Positions 58,080-64,000 of a stretch of 64,000 nucleotides of DNA are shown one piece after another. How positions within the stretch are numbered: the stretch's first letter is position 1; each line of letters starts with the position of its first letter. A program made the translations under genes and the position numbers. The notes beneath the pieces are model-generated. The model did no database searches and was not told the origin of the DNA. It was given only the letters and a program-made list of their open reading frames with translations. Source of the DNA: Hyphomicrobium sp. (lineage in GTDB: Bacteria > Pseudomonadota > Alphaproteobacteria > Rhizobiales > Hyphomicrobiaceae); NCBI RefSeq assembly GCF_009026145.1, contig NZ_WBUE01000006.1:117694-181693 (forward strand). Direction: 5' to 3'.

Positions 58080-58313
58080 ATGCAACCATCTCTCGTGCTG
58101 GCATCCGCGGCTGCATTCGCGGGCGTGCTACTGTCCAGCAACGCCAACGGTGGCGATCTCGGGCCGCCGCCGCCCGCCGCACCCATCGTCGATACCGTGA
58201 GCTATCGTTGCCTGCGCTGGAATGAGAAGTGCGAATGGCGTTGGGGCGCTGCGACGCCGCGCTATTACCGCTGCATGTGGCGGCATGGCTGTGCACCCGC
58301 TCCGCACCCATGA
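58080..58313 (+). CDS. Small secreted protein, aromatic/cysteine-rich
   Basis: A 77-residue protein with a signal peptide (MQPSLVLASAAAFAGVLLSSNANG) and a mature part SYRCLRWNEKCEWRWGAATPRYYRCMWRHGCAPAPHP containing four cysteines and many arginine/tryptophan residues. A strong AGGAGG ribosome site precedes the ATG. Family unknown. It lies 10 bases upstream of a small membrane protein gene. Confidence 0.75.
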   Translation: MQPSLVLASAAAFAGVLLSSNANGGDLGPPPPAAPIVDTVSYRCLRWNEKCEWRWGAATPRYYRCMWRHGCAPAPHP

Positions 58314-58323
58314 GGGAGCTCAG

Positions 58324-58551
58324 ATGAGTCGCAACCGCATCGGCTATCTCACAGTCGTCGCCCTATCCTTCGTTTTGAACGGGTGGGCGCTGCTGCAGCA
58401 CCTTTCCATGGTGCCGGCGCACGACGGCTTCATCGCCGCCGTTCTGCTGATCAATATGCTGGTAACGCCACTCGTCGTATGGGCGTCGTTCATCTTCGGG
58501 GAGGTTGCCATGGGGCCGCGTAGCGGGCGTCGCCGGCGCGAGGCGGCTTAG
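58324..58551 (+). CDS. Small two-helix membrane protein
   Basis: A 75-residue protein with two helices (about 5-25 and 35-60, IGYLTVVALSFVLNGWALLQHL and FIAAVLLINMLVTPLVVWASFIFGEV) and a basic tail RSGRRRREAA. Follows the small secreted gene by 10 bases and precedes the cytochrome c gene by 38. Likely part of the same transcript; function unknown. Confidence 0.72.
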   Translation: MSRNRIGYLTVVALSFVLNGWALLQHLSMVPAHDGFIAAVLLINMLVTPLVVWASFIFGEVAMGPRSGRRRREAA

Positions 58552-58589
58552 CAGATGCTGATATCCATTCGTCGACCAGGAGGAAAGTG

Positions 58590-59012
58590 ATGCGTTCCAG
58601 TCGCACATCGCAACTATCGGCGTTCGCCTTGGCGATCCTGATGGGCACATGCGTGGGGGCAAGCGCGGCCGAGACGCGCCGCGCCGTGTTCGACGACGGC
58701 AAAATGGAATTCGAGGAAAACTGCACGGGCTGCCACGGCAAGGACGCCACGGGCACGGGCGAGCTGGCCGTCAAGCTCGTCAAGCCGCCGAGGGACTTGA
58801 CTGCCATCGCGCAGCGCAACGGCGGTGAGTTCCCCTTCTGGCGCGTGTTCGACATCATCGCCGGTGATGCGCCGGTAGCTGGGCACGACACGTTTCAGAT
58901 GCCGCTCTATTCGCAGCGCATGCGCGCCCAAGAGGGTACGCCCGGTTTCCTGCCCTCGCATGTGCGGGTGCTGGAGCTGACGCACTATCTCGAGAGCGTA
59001 CAGAAGAAATGA
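58590..59012 (+). CDS. Secreted monohaem cytochrome c
   Basis: A 140-residue c-type cytochrome with a signal peptide (about 1-28), haem site CTGCH (C45, C48, H49) and a likely methionine ligand in DTFQMPLYS (about 100). Size and pattern match class I-like cytochromes that carry electrons in the periplasm. ATG at 58590 follows AGGAGG by six bases. Located in the FNR-type-site island, consistent with use at low oxygen. Its stop is coupled to the next small gene (ATGA). Confidence 0.9.
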   Translation: MRSSRTSQLSAFALAILMGTCVGASAAETRRAVFDDGKMEFEENCTGCHGKDATGTGELAVKLVKPPRDLTAIAQRNGGEFPFWRVFDIIAGDAPVAGHDTFQMPLYSQRMRAQEGTPGFLPSHVRVLELTHYLESVQKK

Positions 59013-59152
59013 GTGCCGGCGCCAAGTTCGCCCTCGCGTTCTTCGCCGGTATCGCTCTGGTCTATTTGGTGAACAGATTCCCACTTCCCGGCGCACTCAT
59101 TGCCGGTGCCGTTGTCCTTATTGCCATCGTCGCCGCTGCACGGCAGCGGTGA
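59009..59152 (+). CDS. Tiny membrane protein coupled to cytochrome c
   Basis: A 47-residue hydrophobic protein, MSAGAKFALAFFAGIALVYLVNRFPLPGALIAGAVVLIAIVAAARQR, with two helices. It overlaps the cytochrome stop by four bases (ATGA). No family recognised. The overlap supports a real gene despite the small size. Confidence 0.65.
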   Translation: MSAGAKFALAFFAGIALVYLVNRFPLPGALIAGAVVLIAIVAAARQR

Positions 59153-59161
59153 CTGCTCGCC

Positions 59162-59524
59162 CTAGGCGGCCCGGCGCTCCTCGTGCCGCTTCTCGGTCAC
59201 GGCGGACAATCCCTGTGTGCCACGACCGAGATCCGCTAGCCGGCTCCATTCACCTTGATATTGGGCAATCGCCGTCTGCCAGTAGTCGAGCCAGGCTTGT
59301 TGCAGATCTTGCGGGGTACGGCATTGCGCCAGACGCTCTGGCAGCCGCACGTCTTCCCGTAGACGCCGCATGGTGAAGTCGGTCAGCTCGGAGGCGACTT
59401 CGATCGCCTGCGTGCACAACGCCTCGGTGAGCTTCGCGTTCGTCTCGATCATCGGCTGCGCCGAAAAGGCCCACGAGTTGAACTGCTCGAAAGGCTCGGC
59501 GTGCCGCTCTTTGTGCGTGGTCAT
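59162..59524 (-). CDS. Phasin-family protein
   Basis: A 120-residue helical protein with PFEQFNSWAFSAQPMIETNAKLTEALCTQAIEVASELTDFTMRRLREDVRLPERLAQCRTPQDLQQAWLDYWQTAIAQYQGEWSRL, matching the phasin domain that coats polyhydroxyalkanoate granules. It lies 72 bases after hsp20 on the same strand and 4 kb from phaC. Convergent with the tiny membrane protein gene (9 bases). Confidence 0.85.
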   Translation of the reverse strand: MTTHKERHAEPFEQFNSWAFSAQPMIETNAKLTEALCTQAIEVASELTDFTMRRLREDVRLPERLAQCRTPQDLQQAWLDYWQTAIAQYQGEWSRLADLGRGTQGLSAVTEKRHEERRAA

Positions 59525-59596
59525 ATGCTACTCCGGGGAATAGGCCGGCGGCGCGCATGAAGCGCGCAACCGGCTCGTTCACAAGCGAAGGCGGCT

Positions 59597-60130
59597 CTAG
59601 CCGGCCTTCACGGCGATGGTCTTCTCGGTCGCCTGCGCTTCCGCCGTTTTCGGAAGGGTCACCGTCAACACGCCCTTGTTGAAGCTCGCCTCGATTTTTC
59701 CGGTATCGACGCCTGGCGGAATCTGGAAGCGCCGCTCGAAGGAGCCGTAGCGGCGCTCAGACAGATAGTAGTCCTTCCGCTTCTCTTCCTTCTCCTCCTT
59801 CTTCTCGCCGCGGATGGTCAGTGTGCCGTTGGCGACCTTGACCTCTATATTCTTCTCATCGAGGCCTGGGAGCTCGGCGGTCACCTCGTAAGTCTTGTCC
59901 TTTTCGACGACGTCGACGGCCGGAGATTGAGCCCACGTCAGCTCGCGCCGCCACAGCGGATCAAGGTCAAACGCGCTGCGGCGCAACGGGTTGCGCCAAT
60001 CGAATTCCTCGAACGCGCGCTCTATCTCGCGGCGCAGGTTCTCGAACGGACGCCATTCACGCATCGGGGCTTGGCGCTCAATCGACTCCTCGCCGCCTTT
60101 GATGGGGAGTTTGGTGGCTGCTTCGGCCAT
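59597..60130 (-). CDS. Small heat-shock protein, Hsp20/alpha-crystallin type
   Basis: A 177-residue chaperone. Residues about 60-165 are the alpha-crystallin domain (PAVDVVEKDKTYEVTAELPGLDEKNIEVKVANGTLTIRGEKKEEKEE...RRYGSFERRFQIPPGVDTGKIEASFNKGVLTVTLPK). It ends with the ITLPK-like LTVTLPK motif. The N-terminal part includes MREWRPFENLRREIERAFEEF. Good GGAGG ribosome site. Two CTAGTTCAC direct repeats (60141-60160) and an FNR-type site (60200-60213) lie upstream. It likely shares a transcript with the phasin gene. Confidence 0.93.
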   Translation of the reverse strand: MAEAATKLPIKGGEESIERQAPMREWRPFENLRREIERAFEEFDWRNPLRRSAFDLDPLWRRELTWAQSPAVDVVEKDKTYEVTAELPGLDEKNIEVKVANGTLTIRGEKKEEKEEKRKDYYLSERRYGSFERRFQIPPGVDTGKIEASFNKGVLTVTLPKTAEAQATEKTIAVKAG

Positions 60131-60199
60131 GGCTATCCTCCTAGTTCACACTAGTTCACGCAGGATAATCCAAGTCTAGCGGGCTGCCGGTGGTCAGCA

Positions 60200-60213
60200 T
60201 TGACAGCGATCAA
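60200..60213. promoter_or_regulatory. FNR/FixK-type site TTGAC-AGCG-ATCAA upstream of hsp20
   Basis: Nearly symmetric TTGAC / ATCAA arms with the four-base spacer. Centred 76 bases before the hsp20 start. Confidence 0.6.
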
Positions 60214-60231
60214 GCGCGCAATCTGCATGCA

Positions 60232-60245
60232 TTGACCGGGCTCAA
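60232..60245. promoter_or_regulatory. FNR/FixK-type site TTGAC-CGGG-CTCAA upstream of CBS relic
   Basis: Imperfect dyad (TTG-N8-CAA conserved). Centred about 80 bases before the start of the decayed CBS-domain gene, matching the spacing of the other sites. Confidence 0.5.
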
Positions 60246-60318
60246 TGCAGCGGGCACCCGCGATGCGAGTGTTTCCCCACAGCTTCAAATTTGGAGAGTC
60301 TAGACATAGGAGACATTT

Positions 60319-60543
60319 ATGAAAATTCGAGAGCTGATGCATGAAGGCATCGAGGTGATGCCGCCCGACACACCTGCTGTCGCGACAACGACAAGGGCGA
60401 CGGAGGAGAAGCGCATTCGAGGCATTCCATCGTCAACGAAAACCGCCACCTGATCGGTAATCAGTATCGGCGACATATCTCAGGCGCTGCCGGGCAGCCT
60501 CACCGCTGAGGTGATGAAGGCCGTTTCGGCACATCATCCGTGA
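60319..60543 (+). pseudogene. Decayed CBS-domain protein with internal deletion and frameshift
   Basis: The reading starts MKIRELMHEGIEVMPPDTPA, the normal start of a two-CBS protein, then runs into scrambled sequence and an early TGA at 60450-60452. In another frame the C-terminal part of a second CBS domain is readable: HSIVNENRHLIG, then after a further one-base shift SIGDISQALPGSLTAEVMKAVSAHHP and a TGA at 60541-60543. The middle of the protein (about 70 residues) is missing. CBS-pair proteins bind adenine nucleotides and are often induced with Hsp20 and universal stress proteins. Confidence 0.75.
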
Positions 60544-60783
60544 CCGCGGTGTGTTCGACTGTCTTTGCGTTCGCCATGGCCATACCTCCGGATTGCGTAT
60601 CCGAGCGCGCACAGCGCCAATGAGAGGCGAAGCGCCAAGTCGGCTTGCCTTCAGCATGGCGCCGTTGCTGAGAGATGCGCCGTCAACCCCGTCAATTCAA
60701 CAGTCGGGGGCGTCCCCTAATATGTTGTTCAATAGAGAGTAGCCGTGCAGTCCGCAGCCGGGCCCCGGCGGGGCCGACCCCCA
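60544..60783. other. Intergenic between CBS relic and mntR
   Basis: About 240 bases with no recognised gene or hairpin. It may be further decay of the CBS gene or a deleted neighbour. Confidence 0.35.
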
Positions 60784-61227
60784 CTACCGCAGGCGCCGAC
60801 TCTTGCTCAGGAACCTGCGGAAGGCCTCGAGCGTCGTCTTGCTGACGTGATGCTCGAGGCCCTCGGCGTCCGCATCCGCGGTCTCGGCATCGACCCCTAG
60901 GGCGATGAGCAAATCTCGAACAACGTGGTGGCGTTCGCGCGAAGCGGTAGCCAGCTTGCGGCCCTTGTCGGTCAAGAAGATTGCGCGGTACGGCTGGCTG
61001 GTGACGAAGCCGTCGCGCTGCAGGCGCTGGATCGTATTGTTGACCGTGGCCTTGGTGACGCCGAGGCGCCCCGACAAGTCCACCACGCGTGCCTCGCCCT
61101 TCTCCTCGATGAGATCGGCAATGAGCTCGACGTAGTCCTCCGCCATTTCGATCTGATGCGCATCGCGGACGCGCCTGAAGCGCTCGGCGCGCCTTGCTGC
61201 ATCGCGCTCGGGATCGATGGCTGACAT
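60784..61227 (-). CDS. mntR: Manganese-responsive regulator MntR
   Basis: A 147-residue DtxR/MntR-type repressor. The winged HTH (about 20-80) reads MAEDYVELIADLIEEKGEARVVDLSGRLGVTKATVNNTIQRLQRDGFV. Metal ligands of MntR are recognisable in EDYVE, RERHHVV and DAEGLEHHVS. ATG 61227 (MSAIDPERD) has AGGAGAG upstream and gives the normal length. A perfect dyad GTTAGTC-AC-GACTAAC (61283-61298) lies 56 bases upstream and is the probable operator. Confidence 0.92.
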   Translation of the reverse strand: MSAIDPERDAARRAERFRRVRDAHQIEMAEDYVELIADLIEEKGEARVVDLSGRLGVTKATVNNTIQRLQRDGFVTSQPYRAIFLTDKGRKLATASRERHHVVRDLLIALGVDAETADADAEGLEHHVSKTTLEAFRRFLSKSRRLR

Positions 61228-61282
61228 TGGCTCTCCTGGGCTCCCAGTAAGACTTCTAACGCACGTTACCGTTGACAGCAAA

Positions 61283-61298
61283 GTTAGTCACGACTAAC
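61283..61298. promoter_or_regulatory. MntR-type operator GTTAGTC-AC-GACTAAC between mntR and outer-membrane gene
   Basis: A perfect 7-bp dyad with two-base spacer in the divergent intergenic region, close to the consensus of DtxR/MntR-type sites. It can control both mntR and the gene starting at 61346. Confidence 0.7.
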
Positions 61299-61345
61299 AA
61301 ATGGAGCCGTAGCTAATTGTAGCGTTCGTTGCGTGGGGGGTTGGG

Positions 61346-62218
61346 GTGAAGGGCGTACGTGTCACGAGGGTTGCGGCCGGGATCTGCATGGCGCTGGGTA
61401 CGGCCGGAGATGCGATCGCAGCCGACAAGGGTCACTATTCGCTTTTCAGACCTACGCCTGAACGCTTGTTGCGTGACATGACGACCGATCGCCCCGATAC
61501 GACGGAGAGCCCCTTTACCGTCGATGCGGGACACGTCCAGATCGAAAGCAACCTCTTCGGCTACGCGCGCTCGCGCCCCGACGAGGAGGGCGCCGTCACC
61601 GACGCCTTCGAGCTCGCCACCACCAACATCAGGATTGGGCTGACCAACAATACGGAGGTCAACCTCGTCTGGCAGCCGTACGGTATGGCGCGCACGCGCC
61701 AGCTCAATCCGGCGGACACGCTGCGCGATTCCGGCGTCGGCGGCGTCGACATCCGTGGCAAGGTCAATCTTTGGGGCAACGACACGTTCGAAAAGACCGG
61801 CTCCGCGCTCGCGCTTCTACCTTACATCACGCTGCCCACGGACGAGGACAACGGGATCAGCCCCGAGCACGTCGAAGGCGGCGTGATCGTGCCGTTGGCC
61901 CTGGCGCTGCCGCACAACTTCGGTTTCGGGCTCAATGGCGGCGTGACCTGGGTGCGGAGCGATGCGACCGCGGGATACCACGCGGAGTATCTGGCCTCAG
62001 CGTCCCTCGCCTACGAATGGAGCGACAGGCTCGGCACCTACTACGAGGTGACCGCGACCTTCAACACCGAGGATGTGCGGGGCGACATTGTCATTCTCGC
62101 CACCGGCGTTACCTACGCGGTGACCGACAACCTGCAGCTCGACGCCGGCGTGAACTTCGGCGTCACCTCGGCCGCGGATCGCGTCAATCCGTTTGTCGGT
62201 GTGTCGCGGCGCTTCTAG
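61346..62218 (+). CDS. Outer-membrane beta-barrel protein, candidate manganese-responsive
   Basis: A 290-residue protein with a signal peptide (about 1-26) and a barrel of alternating aromatic strands: TTDRPDTTESPFTVDAGHVQIESNLFGYARSR, NNTEVNLVWQPYGM, ... ending VNPFVGVSRRF with a C-terminal phenylalanine typical of outer-membrane proteins. It matches the MetA-pathway phenol-degradation-like/transporter family of barrel proteins. GTG at 61346. The MntR-type operator 48 bases upstream suggests control by manganese. Substrate unproven. Confidence 0.8.
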   Translation: MKGVRVTRVAAGICMALGTAGDAIAADKGHYSLFRPTPERLLRDMTTDRPDTTESPFTVDAGHVQIESNLFGYARSRPDEEGAVTDAFELATTNIRIGLTNNTEVNLVWQPYGMARTRQLNPADTLRDSGVGGVDIRGKVNLWGNDTFEKTGSALALLPYITLPTDEDNGISPEHVEGGVIVPLALALPHNFGFGLNGGVTWVRSDATAGYHAEYLASASLAYEWSDRLGTYYEVTATFNTEDVRGDIVILATGVTYAVTDNLQLDAGVNFGVTSAADRVNPFVGVSRRF

Positions 62219-62297
62219 CGCGGCACGGAACCCTATCGGCGCGTGCGGAGTTGGACCTTGCGGATGGCATGGTTAACAAGAAGAGGTTCCAACTCCC

Positions 62298-62582
62298 ATG
62301 ACCTATGCAAAATCGCTGCTTGCAGTGCTGGCGATTGGCGCCGGCGCGCTATTGGCCGCGCCGGCGATCGCTGCACCCACCGGGCCCGCAGGCGTCGCCA
62401 ACGCTGGGCTGTCGAAGCCGGCTGCGGAGAAAGCGCACTGGCGGCCATATCGGCACTGTCACTGGCGGCGCGGATACCGCCGCTGCCATGGCTGGCGCGC
62501 TTACCGGAGCGGGCCGGGCATCCACCTCTACATCGGCCCCGGTCGTCGGCATCACCACCGGCACCATCGCCGTTGGCACTGA
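62298..62582 (+). CDS. Histidine/arginine-rich secreted protein
   Basis: A 94-residue protein with a signal peptide (MTYAKSLLAVLAIGAGALLAAPAIAA), then a mature part ending GRRHHHRHHRRWH with 12 or more histidines. The composition suggests metal binding or association with acidic polymer. A stem-loop lies just after the gene. No known family was recognised beyond a general cationic secreted type. Confidence 0.65.
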   Translation: MTYAKSLLAVLAIGAGALLAAPAIAAPTGPAGVANAGLSKPAAEKAHWRPYRHCHWRRGYRRCHGWRAYRSGPGIHLYIGPGRRHHHRHHRRWH

Positions 62583-62589
62583 CAGCGAA

Positions 62590-62620
62590 GGGCACCCGCA
62601 GCTTGGCGCCGCGGGTGCCC
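62590..62620. terminator. Stem-loop after the histidine-rich gene
   Basis: Perfect 10-bp stem GGGCACCCGC / GCGGGTGCCC with an 11-base loop, 8 bases past the stop codon. No T-run follows on the plus strand, so it is an attenuator or mRNA-end structure rather than a classic terminator. Confidence 0.5.
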
Positions 62621-62659
62621 TGTCACTGTGGCGCTTGGCTTTGCAGCGCGCTCTAGATC

Positions 62660-63289
62660 TCAGTGCCGCCCGTGATGCTCGTCGCGCCGGTCGTGGCGGC
62701 GATCCCGGCGGTCGTCCCGGCGCTCTTCACGCCGCTCGTAGCGCTCCTCGTGGCGCTCGTGCCGGATGGCACGCTGCCAGCGTTCCGGCGGCGGGCGCAT
62801 GCCGCGCGGCACGACGTAGCGCGAGCGCCACCAGCCGCGGTGACGCGGCCCGGGCGGCGGGGCGTACCAGCCCACGCGCGGACGGATGCGATAGCCGTAC
62901 CAGTGGGCGCGATCCCTGTACCAGGGGCGACCGACGTAGTAGCGCCCCCAATAGTCCGCGGCCACGAAGGTCACGATGGGAATGCGGAAGAAGGCCGGCC
63001 CGTAGTCCGGCAGCAGCACCATCTCGCCGCGATAGTCGAAGGCGAGGTACTCGCTAAAGACCCAGCCGCGCTCCGGTCCCCACCGCACGTCGCACCAGGA
63101 TTCATCGCGCAGGCAGCCTTCGATGTAGAGCGGCTCGCCCTCGGGGATGACGCCGACGCTGGGGAAGTCGATGTCGGGGCCGGTGCGCATGTTGACATTG
63201 GCCGTCGAGTAGCCGGGCTCGGCGTGCGCGGCGGCGACGCCGAGCGTGGCAACGGCGGCGGCAACGGCGAATAGCCTTCGCAGTCTCAT
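62660..63289 (-). CDS. Secreted SH3-domain protein
   Basis: A 209-residue protein with a signal peptide ([23 protein letters not shown]) and an SH3-like domain (about 25-75, [51 protein letters not shown]). Then comes an aromatic stretch with repeated tyrosine/tryptophan and a C-terminal tail that is strongly positive ([31 protein letters not shown]). The C-terminal repeat is of low complexity. Probably envelope-associated. It is convergent with the histidine-rich gene. Confidence 0.85.
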   Translation of the reverse strand: MRLRRLFAVAAAVATLGVAAAHAEPGYSTANVNMRTGPDIDFPSVGVIPEGEPLYIEGCLRDESWCDVRWGPERGWVFSEYLAFDYRGEMVLLPDYGPAFFRIPIVTFVAADYWGRYYVGRPWYRDRAHWYGYRIRPRVGWYAPPPGPRHRGWWRSRYVVPRGMRPPPERWQRAIRHERHEERYERREERRDDRRDRRHDRRDEHHGRH

Positions 63290-63590
63290 TTCCGTGGATG
63301 CTCCGTGTTGGGGAAACCTTCGCGGCCATGAGAACCCCAACCGTGGCAGGCTGATGACAGGCGGCCTGCGACGGCATGCGTGCAGGTGGCGCAAGCGCAT
63401 CGCTTCGCGTGCCCTTGCAGCCGGCTCCCATCCGTTCTATTTGAGCCCCTCGATTTGGCCGGACAATGTGGCCGCTACGCCTTGGCGATGCCAGGCGCAC
63501 GATCAGAGCCTCTCCAACATCGAATTATCGGCGTCGAGACCGCGACTTTGCGGCCTTGCTCGCGCATCGTCATCCAATGAAGGACGCTTT
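63290..63590. other. Intergenic before cold-shock gene
   Basis: About 300 bases. It is expected to hold the 5' untranslated leader of the cold-shock gene, which is often long in this family. No convincing structure was identified beyond modest inverted repeats. Confidence 0.35.
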
Positions 63591-63800
63591 ATGCAAAAGG
63601 GCACCGTGAAGTTCTACAACGACCAAAAGGGTTTCGGCTTCATCACGCCGGACAACGGCGGCAAGGACGTGTTCGTCCACGCGACAGCGCTGGAGCGCGC
63701 CGGCATGCGCGCCCTGGTTGAAGGCCAGAAGGTCTCCTTCGACACGCAGGAGGACCGTCGCTCCGGCAAGATCGCCGTCGGCAACATCGAGGCCGCCTGA
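63591..63800 (+). CDS. Cold-shock-domain protein
   Basis: A 69-residue CspA-family protein: [69 protein letters not shown], with RNP1-like KGFGFI and RNP2-like VFVHAT motifs. It binds single-stranded RNA. Typical of alphaproteobacterial cold-shock genes and followed by a terminator. Confidence 0.95.
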   Translation: MQKGTVKFYNDQKGFGFITPDNGGKDVFVHATALERAGMRALVEGQKVSFDTQEDRRSGKIAVGNIEAA

Positions 63801-63813
63801 GACAGATATGGCA

Positions 63814-63848
63814 GCGGCGTCCTGATCTGCAGGGCGCCGCTTCTTCTT
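63814..63848 (+). terminator. Intrinsic terminator after cold-shock gene
   Basis: Stem GCGGCGTCCT / AGGGCGCCGC with one G-T wobble and a seven-base loop, followed by TTCTTCTT (63841-63848), 14 bases past the stop codon. Confidence 0.75.
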
Positions 63849-63878
63849 GCGCACGCTGAACAGACTGATTGGAGTGAG

Positions 63879-64000
63879 ATGAAGGCCTTTAGAGACCCCA
63901 CATTCAGCGACCGGCTGGTCAGATCCACGGCCGCCAAGACCGCCGCGCTGGAGCGCTTCCGCGCCAGGGCGAACGATCCGGCGGTCGCCGAGCAACGCGC
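63879..64000 (+). CDS. Start of DUF6481-like small basic protein (partial)
   Basis: The window ends within the gene. The visible 40 residues, MKAFRDPTFSDRLVRSTAAKTAALERFRARANDPAVAEQR, resemble the small, basic, alpha-helical DUF6481 proteins that often follow cold-shock genes in Hyphomicrobiales. A GGAGTGAG ribosome site precedes the ATG. Confidence 0.65.
   Translation, partial: MKAFRDPTFSDRLVRSTAAKTAALERFRARANDPAVAEQR

Overview
The window reads as a chromosomal segment of a high-GC alphaproteobacterium of the order Hyphomicrobiales (Rhizobiales). The support is GC-rich coding sequence throughout, Hyphomicrobiales-type protein families (CreA, YcgN, DUF2852, DUF302, DUF6481-type downstream of a cold-shock gene, extensin-like lipoprotein, PhaC with phasin), many ATGA-type overlaps between genes, and several families of short palindromic intergenic repeats. 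No rRNA, tRNA, CRISPR array, transposase or prophage was recognised. Genus cannot be fixed from the sequence alone; the methylamine genes suggest a facultative methylotroph or a user of methylamine as nitrogen source.

Layout. 1-2.1 kb: decayed DNA, with a frameshifted SbmA/YddA-type ABC transporter cut by the window edge, a possible membrane-protein relic and an intact DUF302 gene. 2.8-4.1 kb: a PAS-PAS-GGDEF diguanylate cyclase. 4.2-13.7 kb (minus strand): an XRE regulator followed by a seven-gene Hyf/complex-I-like membrane complex (two HyfB paralogues, HyfC, HyfE, HyfF, HyfG, HyfI). Its large subunit has lost the NiFe-ligand motifs and it has no ferredoxin subunit, so it is an energy-converting hydrogenase-related (Ehr-type) complex and not a hydrogenase. 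14-21.8 kb: RmuC, CreA, YcgN, an Uup-type ABC-F protein, a BaiN-like flavoprotein and a NarL-type two-component system.

22-37 kb: the N-methylglutamate pathway for methylamine. On the minus strand, three small membrane proteins and an APC permease are followed by two uncharacterised proteins, mgsABC (N-methylglutamate synthase), gmaS (gamma-glutamylmethylamide synthetase) and a truncated haemoglobin. Divergently on the plus strand lie mgdABCD (N-methylglutamate dehydrogenase), an XRE-cupin regulator and a class I glutamine amidotransferase. Together these would import methylamine, attach it to glutamate, oxidise it to formaldehyde and return glutamate. 37-47 kb: an FAD monooxygenase, paired stem-loop repeats, small secreted proteins, an alpha/beta hydrolase, ergothioneine synthesis egtB-egtD, a TetR regulator and a DUF2852 gene flanked by repeats. 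47.4-51.3 kb: a fused 5-oxoprolinase/hydantoinase carrying two in-frame palindromic-repeat insertions.

53-60.5 kb: an apparent oxygen-responsive stress island. PhaC, an L-isoaspartyl methyltransferase/erythromycin-esterase fusion, a hypothetical protein, small secreted and membrane proteins, a c-type cytochrome, a phasin, Hsp20 and a CBS-domain relic are punctuated by FNR/FixK-type dyads (TTGAC-N4-GTCAA and variants), each centred about 59-80 bases upstream of a start codon. 60.8-64 kb: mntR and a divergent outer-membrane protein gene share a perfect dyad operator; then come a histidine-rich secreted protein, an SH3-domain secreted protein, a cold-shock protein with terminator and the start of a DUF6481-like gene.
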